Shown here: in pieces, positions 11,347 through 20,828 of the stretch
Layout: the number at the start of each line of letters is the position of its first letter
Numbering within the stretch: the stretch's first letter is position 1
Source: Echria macrotheca
Taxonomy: Eukaryota; Ascomycota; Sordariomycetes; Sordariales; Schizotheciaceae
Direction of reading: 5' to 3'
DNA length: 64,000 nt
Assembly (NCBI GenBank): GCA_030411725.1
Contig: MU839848.1
Location: 343,441 to 407,440 of the forward strand
Notes under the pieces: generated by a model
What the model was told of the DNA's origin: nothing
The model's database searches: none
The model's input: the letters and a program-made list of their open reading frames with translations, nothing else
Program-made: the position numbers and the translations under genes

Positions 11347-13614
11347 TTAGAGGTAATGCGTGAGGGTCGAAGGAGCCCCAGGGCGCTTCTTCTCGATCGC
11401 CAGAACCGTGTCGATGAACTTCTTGTCCAACGTCGGGCTCTTGCGCCGGGCCGCGAGGAGCTGCGCCGTCTTGAGCACGTTCTTGATCTGTCGGCCGTTC
11501 AGCTTGAGCTCCGAGAGCTGCTCGATATCGCCGTCCGTCAGCCCGCTTTTGATGGTGGCGCCGCGCAAAAAGTTCTTCCAGATGGAGCGACGCGCCGCCG
11601 ACGTGAGGTCCGGATACTCGAGGCTGACGTGGATACGCGACTGGAAGGCCGCGTCGATGTTGTCGATCCGGTTGGTCGTCATAAACATGATGCCCTCGTA
11701 GTACTCGAGCGTGCGGAGGAAGATGGACACCACCTTGTTGCGCTCCAGATCGTGCGTCGACCGGGCCTCGAGGAAGACGTCGCACTCGTCGAGAAGCAAA
11801 ATCGCGTTCCACCGGGCGACGAGCTCCAGGATCGACTGGAGAGTGCGCTCGACTTCCCAGGGATCAGAACCGACGTCTCCGGAGCCGAGGCTGTAGAGAG
11901 GCGCCTTGAGGTTCTCGGCCACGGCCTCGGCGGTCAGAGTCTTTCCCACGCCCGGAGGTCCGGAAAGCAGGCAGATGATGCCCTTGCCCTTGCCCGAAAT
12001 GACATCGTCGAAAGTGCTGCCTTCCAACTGGGACTCGGAGAAGGCGAGGATCAGCTCCTTCTGGTCGGCAGGAAGCACAAGCTTGTCGAAGGCGTTGTTG
12101 TTCCACGTGATTTCGGCGACCTGCTCAATGTAGAAATCGAGCCACTTCTTGAGCTTCAGCGAGTACCCGCGAGTGCGAGACCGGGCGAGAAGGTGGTGAT
12201 ACGGCGTCAACCGGAACTCGCCCTTGTCGTTGAGACCGTGCTCATCCTTATACTTGCCGAGACGCTCCAAGTCTTTGGCGCTCCAGTCGCTCAGATACCG
12301 CGTGTTGTAGTAAGGGGAGAAGCGGTTGAAGCTGTCGATATCGATGATGATGCGGCCCGAAACCTGGATCGGGACTTCCTTACCCTCCCGGTCCCAGGTG
12401 ATGGCCTTGCCCGAGTACGATTTGTAGTGGTGTCCGGCGAGCGACTCGAAGAGCTGACCACGCTTGGTGAGTGTCTCGACGACCTCGTCGCGCTTGGCGT
12501 GGAAGACGAGCGGATAAACCGACAGGCTGGTGATCTTCTTGGTGCCAATGAACTCGGGAATGTCAATGATCTCCTGGTAACGGCCAAAGTTCTTTCCACC
12601 GTAGTCGACGCAGTCGCACTTGGTGCGCAGAAAAGACCCGCAGTTGTTGCTCATGTACTCGGTCTCGGCCAGCTCAAAAGCCGTCAGAGGTCCCTTGTAC
12701 ATGGCCACAACCGGCTTGCCGGGCTGGAAGATCATCCAGAGATGCTTGAACGTGATGACGCTGTTCTTGACATAGTCCTCAAAGGCCTTGATGCTGTCGC
12801 CGATCTCGTACTGGAGGGTATCGTAGAGGAGCTTGAGGTGCTCCTTGGTCTTGTCCTCGAGGTCTTCGCGCTCGCGGTACTTGACGAGCTCCTGCCACCG
12901 GTGCACGAAGGGCTTGAAGGGGGCCTCAAACTCCAGGCGCTCCAACTCGGGGGCAACGCCGGGATATTCGTCGAGGATCTCGCTGAGCGCTTTCTTCAGC
13001 CATGGCGACTGGATGACGATGCTGTGGGCCTCGAGCTTCTTGCGGCTGTCGTTGCTCTTCACGTTGCGGACCAGAACGGCAAATGTCTCTGTCTCGGCGT
13101 TCTCTGCGGCTTCCTCGACATCCTCGGGATACTTGTCGACCCAGGTCCAGTTTCCATCGTCGTCCTTGGGCGACCGGTAGATGTTCTTGATCTCGCTGAC
13201 CGAGCCGATGGGCGCTAGGACCTTCTTCTCCTCGTCGGCCTTCTCGTCGCCGTCCTCATCCTTGGTCTCCTCGCCGTCTTCGGCCTCGCTCTCGCTTTCC
13301 GACTCACTGCTGCTGTCGCTCTCGCTGTCGCTGCTCTCGTCCTTCTTGCTCTTGGACTTGCGCTTCGACTTTTTGGACTTTTTGGACTTGGACTTGGACT
13401 TCTTGGACTTTGACTTTGACTTTGACTTAGACTTTGTGCCGTTGGTTTCGGGGTGGGTGTCTTTGCAGGTGCAGTGGCAGCAGCGGGTGACTGGGACGAC
13501 CGTGTCGGTGTTTGTGGAGGCGTTTTCGCCGTTTGTGGTGGCATGCTCGCCATTTGTAGAGGCGATGGTGACAGCCACAGGCTCGAGGGCCTTAGCATCC
13601 GCATTGGCCGTCAT
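11347..13614 (-). CDS. AAA+ ATPase with long N-terminal region and Lys/Ser repeat tract
   Basis: A single-exon gene of 755 aa from the ATG at 13614. Residues 30-60 hold a small Cys/His cluster (CCHCTC), followed by a long SKSK/KKSK tract and a Ser/Asp/Glu tract, all probably disordered. A conserved middle region of several hundred residues precedes the ATPase, as in the fungal AAA proteins carrying DUF7025. The C-terminal AAA core has Walker A GPPGVGKT at 552-559, Walker B ILLLDECD at 604-611 and sensor-1 MTTN at about 644-647, with a downstream arginine region (FQSRIHVSL). The substrate is unknown. Codon use makes the opposite strand look open over almost the whole gene; that frame is a shadow. 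Confidence 0.9.
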   Translation of the reverse strand: MTANADAKALEPVAVTIASTNGEHATTNGENASTNTDTVVPVTRCCHCTCKDTHPETNGTKSKSKSKSKSKKSKSKSKKSKKSKRKSKSKKDESSDSESDSSSESESESEAEDGEETKDEDGDEKADEEKKVLAPIGSVSEIKNIYRSPKDDDGNWTWVDKYPEDVEEAAENAETETFAVLVRNVKSNDSRKKLEAHSIVIQSPWLKKALSEILDEYPGVAPELERLEFEAPFKPFVHRWQELVKYREREDLEDKTKEHLKLLYDTLQYEIGDSIKAFEDYVKNSVITFKHLWMIFQPGKPVVAMYKGPLTAFELAETEYMSNNCGSFLRTKCDCVDYGGKNFGRYQEIIDIPEFIGTKKITSLSVYPLVFHAKRDEVVETLTKRGQLFESLAGHHYKSYSGKAITWDREGKEVPIQVSGRIIIDIDSFNRFSPYYNTRYLSDWSAKDLERLGKYKDEHGLNDKGEFRLTPYHHLLARSRTRGYSLKLKKWLDFYIEQVAEITWNNNAFDKLVLPADQKELILAFSESQLEGSTFDDVISGKGKGIICLLSGPPGVGKTLTAEAVAENLKAPLYSLGSGDVGSDPWEVERTLQSILELVARWNAILLLDECDVFLEARSTHDLERNKVVSIFLRTLEYYEGIMFMTTNRIDNIDAAFQSRIHVSLEYPDLTSAARRSIWKNFLRGATIKSGLTDGDIEQLSELKLNGRQIKNVLKTAQLLAARRKSPTLDKKFIDTVLAIEKKRPGAPSTLTHYL

Positions 13615-15434
13615 TGCTGCTGATTTCTTGACCAAGATGGGAAAGGTGCAATGGTCGTATGTGGCTCGGTGGGACCGAGAGATAAGGCGGAGCGTTGAGG
13701 GAAGGGAAGGCGCGAAGGAGAGAGCCCGCCACTATTCACGCAAGGTGTATTTGTGGAAGAAAATTAGGTGGATTGAACTGTGTTTCTTTCTTGGATTTAG
13801 AATCGCGATGGAACAGCTGGCTGTATTTGTACCTTGAAGAAGGTTCGACATTCCTCTCCCTCTGGCGGCCGCAGTTCTCGACCGCTACTCTGACCTGGGC
13901 CTGGCCAATCAGGGCTGTCCGTGACTCACAGCCGCTTCGGCGGGCGTGGCTGCCTTCGGATGCATGCGTGTTTCTTGGCTTCTGTCCTCACCCATTGTGC
14001 CATTCCGCCTCCTTCTTCGGGTCTGCCTGTCATCTCCGTAGGCATCCCAGGAGCGAGATGCGGGGACGGGAGGCTGAGTCAAAGCCGGGCCGGACGGGCG
14101 CTGGACGCACTGGCCACGACGAACTGAGGCCTCTTTCCACGGCGGCCGGCAGTGGATCGCATCGGCCAGCACAGTGCCCCGACAGCTGGCTGCCGCCGTC
14201 CCGTCCCCTCCGGAACGTCTTCAGTTTTTGTCCCGTGTCAAAACCTGCCACGTCGCCGGCCGCCCTCAGTCCAGACTTTATATCGAGACCCATCGCCACT
14301 GGAAGACACCTGTGCCAGCAAACATTTTTAAAGACGTGTGGAATCTCACGCACCACGCGGCAGGCTGCGCGCAAGGGCTGACATGGGGATCCACTGAGGT
14401 CCCGTCCTCGCCACGGCGCTGTTCACGGAGGCAACCGTGTCAGGGATGGAACCAAGGCTGACATCTGCCGGCCAGTCGGGCAGCCGATTGCGGTTAGGTA
14501 AAGGCCGCCTCAACAATCACTTCATTTAGGGATTCTTGAGCTCGTGATGTAATGGTCTCCAAAAACATCAAGGGTGCATGAATGTTGACCTTTGGCCGAT
14601 TGACTGTGCGGCACAGTGATGTGCTGTGACTGTTCACCAAGCCCAAGGTTGGTTTTGGAGGCCCACTACCACATGCATCGGAGGAGCAACGAAAGCTGGG
14701 GCTTCTAACTTTTAACTTTGGAACCGTTCAAAAGCAATATTTGCGCGCAATCGCCCGACAGTTGGTCGCAGTCCAAGTGAGTCCGTTGATGCAGCAAGCA
14801 CCGTGCCGTGCTGTGGCTAGCTCGCCTGAGCAACAGCTGCACGCCCACCTCCTGTACTATCTACGCACGCTCAACACTAAGAAGACTAAGGGCTTGAGGA
14901 GAATAGGAAAAGAAGCATGGCGGTGTGGATATCCTTTGCAGCCAGACAACTTTTCCTTTGCCTTCTAGAACGTTGCCGGCCACGCGCAGGGTGACCAGAT
15001 ATTGAAATCCTCTATTCTCAAACAATGACAGTTTCTCCAGTTCGGAGCGGCCCCTGCGTCGGCGTGCCTGCTGGACCTTTAGCTTGCATCGATGGTCGAA
15101 CCTTCCCCATCTTGCTATTTAGGACAGACACCGGCTCGATGCAGCTTCGTGGAACCGGCTCGGACTTCCCTGGGGACACGCCATCATCGTACATGTATAA
15201 AAGAGGGTAACATGCCCGCACTCTAAGCTCCCTGCGGACGAGAAGCTTTTAAGGAGACGATGAACCCCTCCGGTTCCCAAGTACCCCATTACAGTCCACC
15301 CCAAGCAAAATTCCTACACACAAGAAAGTGGTAAAAGAGCCCGAACTCTGAGTGACGGCTCTCGATTCCAATCTCTACAAACCCAGCTTCACCGTACCCC
15401 AAGAGCTCTATTGCGCATCTTGAGCCATCCCAAG
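13615..15434. other. Intergenic region with promoter of the small secreted protein
   Basis: About 1.8 kb. Overlapping open frames at 13.7-14.5 kb on both strands are short, lack family features and disagree with splice signals, so I do not call them. A TATA-like box at 15196 serves the downstream secreted-protein gene. Confidence 0.45.
15196..15203 (+). promoter_or_regulatory. TATA box of the small secreted protein gene
   Basis: TATAAAAG lies 239 bp upstream of the ATG at 15435 on the same strand, within ACATGTATAAAAGAGG. This is a strong match to a TATA element. Confidence 0.6.
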
Positions 15435-15961
15435 ATGCAGTTCCTCTCCAGCCTCCTGCTCTTCTCCGCCTTCTCGTCCCCGGTCCTTGCAGCGGTCGCC
15501 GGGACCACCGTAAAGGCTGCTCAGGCCGGGGAACTTTTGTTCGAGCACGGTCCGGTAAGTGTTTTTTCTGTCGAGCCGAGGCCTCTATAAAAATTACAGG
15601 TTTCAACTGACAGACAACGCGATAACACTAGCTTACCTGCCGAGCCACCTACCGATACAACCGGACGGTGGTCGACGCCAATGTCATCACGCGGTCTGGT
15701 CTCCCGTATCTGGATGCCCGACACCGGGACTGCACCATCCGCAAGGGACAGAACGGGTGCAACCGCGTGAGCTGCTCGCACAACGCGGGCATCTTCGTGT
15801 GCGCCAATAACATCAAGTCGGATGTCCCTCTGCGGTGCCGTGATGTCGCCTCCCTAGCGAGGAGGATCGTGGAGTCGTGCGAGTCCAACGACCGGGTGCA
15901 GGGGTCGGTTTGGGACAAGACGGAGACGTTTCGTGTCGAGATCTTCCATAATTGGTGTTGA
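15435..15961 (+). CDS. Small secreted cysteine-rich protein (effector-like), function unknown
   Basis: Exons 15435-15554 and 15632-15961 (77-bp intron, GTAAGT..TAG) encode 149 aa. Residues 1-19 are a signal peptide ending at VLA|A. The mature protein holds eight cysteines, arranged TCRATY, RDC, GC, SC, VC, RC, SC and a C-terminal NWC, which suggests four disulfides. The segment GIFVCANN..LRCRDVASLARRIVESC resembles small secreted fungal proteins of unknown function, some compared loosely with killer-toxin-like folds; I do not assign that family. Size, signal peptide, cysteine number and a TATA promoter suit an extracellular or host/competitor-facing protein. Confidence 0.8.
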
Positions 15962-16624
15962 TCTTGGACTCTGTTGTGCAATAATCATTGGGTTGAGGAA
16001 CCGCGTATCCCTTCCTGGGTGAGAGCCTTTTGCACGGTTTAAGATATAACATAAAAGGTGCTAACTTGGCGTTGGTCATTAATGTAAACAGATGATTCAG
16101 GCGTCTAGATTAAAAACAGGCTGCTTTGGATATGGAGCTATTCGTAATGTTTAATGTTGTAGGAACGAAACTGCTAAGACCGGAGGGCCCTCTGTCCGTG
16201 AGTACTTTCGGACCGGTGGGCTTGGGAGTCAATAGGAGTTTAGGCTACCTTCAAGAGCATCTAAGTAAACTGGAGCTGCCTGCTGTTCTTTCCCCAAATG
16301 TTTGATTCGGGCAGGCGGCAGCCAAGATCATGCCTTCCCAAGATCACAACTTTTTGAGACTCTTCCAGATGGTCCTGGACAGACGACACCTGATTCTGTA
16401 CTTCGGACATTTCCTTCTTCCAATAACTTTCCCCACCAATGACGATCTTGTCCGATTGATGCGCAGTCTCTTCCCAAGGGCCGAGAGATGCGTAATCTGC
16501 AGATTAGCTGCACGCTCCACAGCGTCCACACCTGGGCATGCAGCACCCAACTCGGGGGTTCAGCAAAGACCTAATGTAAACTAATGCAACAAAGGGCCGC
16601 AGAAGTTCCAGGCAACGGACAAGA
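15962..16624. other. Convergent intergenic region
   Basis: Between the 3' ends of the secreted-protein gene and the nuclear-protein gene. It is AT-richer than neighbouring exons. I see no gene or repeat in it. Confidence 0.5.
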
Positions 16625-17767
16625 CTAAAAGGTAGTCTGGAGCTTGGGGTAGTCCTTCGCATGCACCTCCAGATCCGCAAAGATGCGGCTCGAATCATCG
16701 CTGCTGAGGCCCTTCATCCGTTGCGCATCTTCTTCGCTTAGCTTCTCCATCTCCTCTGCCGGGTCTTCGACGTCATTCTTGGTGTCTTGGGGTTCAAGCG
16801 CCTTTTCGATGCCCGAGGACTCTCCGACGAGAAGAATTTGGCTGTTGACATAATCGAGATGTTTAGGCAGCGTTGGCATCCAGCGGAGAGAGCGAAACTC
16901 ATCCAAGACTCTTTTAGAAAATGTCAGTATCTCCTCTTCTGGTAGTCCCCGCGCAACTTACTCCTTGGGATATTCGGGGCCTTTTGGTAACCGTGCATTC
17001 CCAGGCGCGGAATACCCTGGGTTCCTGGTGCTGATTATGAAGCTCCCTTTCTCTTTTAGTCCGATTGCAGTTTGCACCTCGCCCAGCTTCGCCGGAAGGG
17101 TCAGCATATATGCCAAATGACTCTCCCTGCCGGTGGTGGTGATTGCATAGATGCCCTCTCCGACGGGAGTAACCGCGGGCGTGTGCCGCGTGCCCTTGGT
17201 CTTGGTGGCGTATTCGGACCCGCTCAGGAACTCTTCCTTGAGTTTGTCAAACGAGGCGCCCGCCTTCTCGACGAAGCAGATCCAGCGGTCCCGACCCGTT
17301 TGCGGTAGCACCTTCTTGGGAACAGCAAGCAGTCGAGAGTTGCCAGCGTCCCCAATCGGGCCGCTGCCCAGCTTCGCGTCTGCGGCGATAGGCCGGAGGA
17401 GGATGAAACTGCGCGCAATATCGTCGACCGACGATGGCGCGTTGCCGTCGGTGCCCGTATTGACCCGCCCGCGAAAGAAGAAGTAGATGATTCCCTTTTC
17501 AAGGATGTTGGAGGGCACCTCCTCATCGCGACCATGCGCCTCGACAGCGCTCCCATTTTCATTCTTGACGGCTTTGGTCTTGGGGGGAGATTGAGACTCC
17601 TTTTTGGTTCGCTTTGGCTCCGGACCGCCGGCCGACGATTCCGGCTCTCGGTCGGTCGTCTTGTGCTTGGAACCGGGCTTGGCGCGGCTCTCCTCCGGAG
17701 CAGATTCCGGAGGCGGCGCTCCTCCTGATTCGGCTGCCTTTTTAGTTTGTGATCTTGTCGCTGTCAT
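16625..17767 (-). CDS. Conserved nuclear-looking protein, labelled 'BTB domain transcription factor' in some fungi
   Basis: Exons 17767-16962 and 16910-16625 (51-bp intron with an ACTGAC branch point) encode 363 aa. Residues 1-80 are Lys/Pro/Ser-rich with nuclear-localisation-like EPKRTKKES. A conserved core starts at about residue 85 with NILEKGIIYFFFRGRVN, then VDDIARSFILLRP, and runs to about residue 320. An acidic Glu/Asp-rich tail follows. The core matches my memory of ascomycete proteins given the BTB label, but I cannot see a BTB fold in it, so the label should be treated with care. It is divergent from tRNA-Ser, 243 bp away. The ATG at 17767 follows an ACC-rich leader. Confidence 0.8.
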
Positions 17768-18010
17768 GGTGGTTTATTACTGTGAATGAAGCGGAATTCG
17801 ACTTGTGATTCATGTAGCGGAAGAAATTGGAGAAGGCGCGCGATGAAGGGGTTTACAATGGCCATTGGAGGTGATGTCATAGGATCGGACCGGACCGGGG
17901 TAGTTGGAGATCTCAGCATTACACCGGTTTCGATGCAAAATGAAAACCAGCCCAACGACTCGATTTCGCAATCATATATCGATATGGTGGATAGAGTCAA
18001 CAACCTCAAA

Positions 18011-18092
18011 GGCGTGGTGGCAGAGTGGTCTAATGCGCAAGACTCGAAATCTTGTTCCTTCGGGAGCGTCTGTTCGAATCAGGCCCACGTCG
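18011..18092 (+). tRNA. tRNA-Ser(CGA)
   Basis: 82 nt with no intron. The acceptor arms GGCGTGG and CCACGTC pair (one G-U), with G as the discriminator. The A box is TGGCAGAGTGG. Anticodon stem CAAGA/TCTTG encloses loop CTCGAAA, giving anticodon CGA for codon UCG. A long variable arm (TTCC..GGGAGCG) is typical of tRNA-Ser. The T arm is GTCTG-TTCGAAT-CAGGC. Confidence 0.96.
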
Positions 18093-18131
18093 AAAACATC
18101 AACAACTCTAACAAGCTTGGACGTAGTAATC

Positions 18132-18144
18132 TTTTGCATTTTTT
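18132..18144 (+). terminator. RNA polymerase III T-tract after tRNA-Ser
   Basis: TTTT at 18132-18135 and T6 at 18139-18144 are the first T-runs of four or more after the tRNA 3' end. They are 40-52 nt downstream, further than usual. Confidence 0.5.
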
Positions 18145-19481
18145 AACTTCAGTGAAACTGCCACAAAGGTTGGTTTTTGCTTTTTGAAATTTCTACTCTG
18201 CAGCAACGGGTACTGGGATGGTTGAGGCTGAGCCCGCGCCTGAGTGACCACTAGGCGTTCTCCTTTGTCACCTCGTAGAACGAACGGGATAATTACCAAG
18301 AATAAGAATAATAACAGACACAATGGGGATTATTCGCTACACTCACAGAAACTCGAGAGGTCACTTGTGACCGAGGCTCTGCCTTGGTGAGCTCAAGAAT
18401 AGCGGGCACCACGGGGACGCAATCTGGTTTGCAGGTTATCTATTTGATTCATAAATTCTGCATCGACAGACGTCAACACGGGAAGTCACGTTGGACTATC
18501 CACCTTCCCTATCATGCAGCCGGACCGAACTCACCACGTCACTTGGACAGTCCAACCCGGGAAGGTAAGGTAGCAGGTATTGGACAACCAACCGGGAAAT
18601 TTTTCACTCTCTTCCTAATCTACCGAACACGACACCTCATGCCGTATCTCCGCGTCACCTAGTCTACAGGTCGAGGTTTGTCAACTGTCACTTCCCATGC
18701 CAGTGCGAGAATGGAGTATTGCCGTTTGTATATATATGACTTATTTTACGGCGAGAAACTCGTGAACAAGACTGGAATTTATTGCTGACTTGACCTGTTA
18801 TCACGCTCCCAGGGCTCGAGATCGACGTTCCCACTACGAAACCGTCAACCACCGACAACATCCCCGCAAACCACAGGAGTCACCCGAGCATGCTCGAGGT
18901 CGGTGCGAGTTCTTCCCGAACGACAATGGTCTTGGCGGTACTCCGACCGGCCCGCTGTCTTACCAATGATCCACGTGGGCGGGTAATCGGCACCGAAACG
19001 CTCAAAGCTCAATTTCTTACACCAATCTAGGAACCCTGTAGCCACGCACGCCGCTATCATACACCTGCATTTGCAACCAAACCTCCCGTACCACTGGATC
19101 GAGGCTGACGCCCCTGTGTTAGGCTGAACTGACCCGTCGCCAAGTCGGACCCTGCCGACTTGGCTGTGGAAGTCCATTTCTGCTTTCTGTAAGTGAGAGT
19201 CAAGTCCTTCCTGCAGTAGCAGCGGCCCTTTCCTTGATGAGTACCCCTACCACCTCGGAGTATCGGTTGCTGACTACCGGCAGTACTTTTGCAGCACACT
19301 TTCCCCACTATGATATTTGATTGCTCTATTGCTAGCTTCATCTAAACGGTACCCGCCGCCCGCGTCTCTGAAAATGCTACCAAGCTATGCCATGGAAATC
19401 GACGAAAGCCGCCCCCAAGAATACAAGCAACGCGTCCATCCGCTCGCTATGATTGCCGGAATAGAAGTAGCGGCCCGCCGC
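18145..19481. other. Intergenic region, no gene recognised
   Basis: About 1.3 kb between tRNA-Ser and the 3' end of the amidoligase gene. Short open frames on both strands have no family features. An AT-rich TATATATATGAC stretch lies near 18728. I see no repeat or RNA gene. Confidence 0.4.
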
Positions 19482-20828
19482 TCACAACCCGGTGACCCCA
19501 ATGGCTCCCTCGTGCTCGCGGATGACCTTGTTTTCAAATCCCTCGAACACGGGTGCGGGTATCTCCAAATCTTGCATCAGCTCTCGAAGGGTGCGGCCGC
19601 GGTGCTGTGCCAGAGTTTCCCCACGAGCCCTTCCAGTCGAATGTTCGCCCATCCCCTGCAGCAAGCGGCTGACGGCACCTGAAAAGCGCTCGTCGGACCG
19701 AAGCATGGCCACCTCGCAAATCCTGGAGCAGATGATGACCCAATTCAGAATCAGGTCATGCTGAACCGTCCCCTCCATCATGCGGAACTCGATTGTCCGT
19801 GGGCTACGGTGCGCCCGCTCGTCTTCCAAGCCAAAAGCACTGAAATTGAAGCCCAGTCTCCGGTACTGCTTGCCAGGACCCGATAGCAGCCTTCCTAAGT
19901 CTAGGGATGTCTTGGCCTGCCAAATCTCGTGAAGTGCCCGTCGATCCTGCGGCATGACTTGTCCGCATAGGATTCTCCGAACCCCTGCGTCTTCAATGTC
20001 GTCGGCTGGCCGAGGAAGCGAGGTGTTTGACTCGGATACCTTTTCCGCTAGACGGCTATAGCGCCTGAGCTCCGAGCCCCAGGTGTAAACATTATTGTAA
20101 TTGGGTGACCGGGGGTCCCGAATACTGCGTAGCGTTGGCTCGGCCGCCCAGAGGAACGACCCGAGTCTTTTGAGCGTAGGCAGAGCGAAACTTCGTCCAT
20201 CGATTCGGCCGAGGTGCACATGAACTTCACAAGTGAAGTTGGCCCTCAGGCGATGATTGAAGTTGAGAGCAGTGAGGACGCGCTTGATGTGGTGGTGCGT
20301 GTCGGCATCTTGGGCCGGCATCTTGGGGGACGAGATCTCGAGAGGGACCCAGACGTAGCGGTTGGAGGATATTTTCTTCTCTTCTGGTCCCGGCTCAACC
20401 GAGTTGGCCTTCTTGACGATCCATGCGGACTCCCAGAACTGACGCTCGGTTAGATTCTGTGCGGAAATGGACTGGATAGTGGTCGCGCCGGAGCCAGCTT
20501 GCCGGATGGTTTTCGCGACCGCTTCATACGCCTGCTTGCGACAGGCATCCTCGTCGTTTCGGGCGTCTCTCGAGATTCGTTGAACGGGGCGACTGTCTTG
20601 CTCCTCTGGGTCCGCTTCACCATCGACCAGGAGGGGCAACAAGAACTTCAACTCGATGGCTACAGCGAGGTTCTCGACTTGGTCGTCCTCGCAGAGCTGG
20701 GCTTCGTTTGCCATCTTGGTCTTGGGAGTGGTCTGATTTCCGAGACGGCCTTGTCGAAGTTTGAGAGGGAGGAGGCTGCTCTCTGTCGAGATGTCACTGG
20801 CTTCCCTGTCGCCGAGAAAGGGAGCCAT
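19482..20828 (-). CDS. Putative amidoligase (Amidoligase_2-like)
   Basis: An intron-free gene of 448 aa from the ATG at 20828. The alternative in-frame ATG at 20972 would give 496 aa; both contexts carry A at -3. Signature elements of the ATP-grasp-like amidoligase_2 family appear in order: AIELKFLLPLL near residue 58, VHVHLGR in the middle, and RTIEFRMMEGT toward the C-terminus. These positions match the nucleotide/metal-binding acidic residues, the HxH motif and the ExR motif of the family. Members are predicted to form amide or isopeptide bonds between amino groups and peptides; substrates of the fungal versions are not known. The N-terminal 50 residues are Ser/Glu-rich and probably disordered. 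The gene stands alone, with no adjacent glutamine amidotransferase that would hint at a substrate. Confidence 0.85.
   Translation of the reverse strand: MAPFLGDREASDISTESSLLPLKLRQGRLGNQTTPKTKMANEAQLCEDDQVENLAVAIELKFLLPLLVDGEADPEEQDSRPVQRISRDARNDEDACRKQAYEAVAKTIRQAGSGATTIQSISAQNLTERQFWESAWIVKKANSVEPGPEEKKISSNRYVWVPLEISSPKMPAQDADTHHHIKRVLTALNFNHRLRANFTCEVHVHLGRIDGRSFALPTLKRLGSFLWAAEPTLRSIRDPRSPNYNNVYTWGSELRRYSRLAEKVSESNTSLPRPADDIEDAGVRRILCGQVMPQDRRALHEIWQAKTSLDLGRLLSGPGKQYRRLGFNFSAFGLEDERAHRSPRTIEFRMMEGTVQHDLILNWVIICSRICEVAMLRSDERFSGAVSRLLQGMGEHSTGRARGETLAQHRGRTLRELMQDLEIPAPVFEGFENKVIREHEGAIGVTGL

Noticed and set aside
11356..13218. 620-codon open frame on the plus strand opposite the AAA+ ATPase gene
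   Set aside because: It mirrors the codon positions of the real gene, has Leu/Val/Asp-biased composition from GC-rich third positions, and shows no domain.
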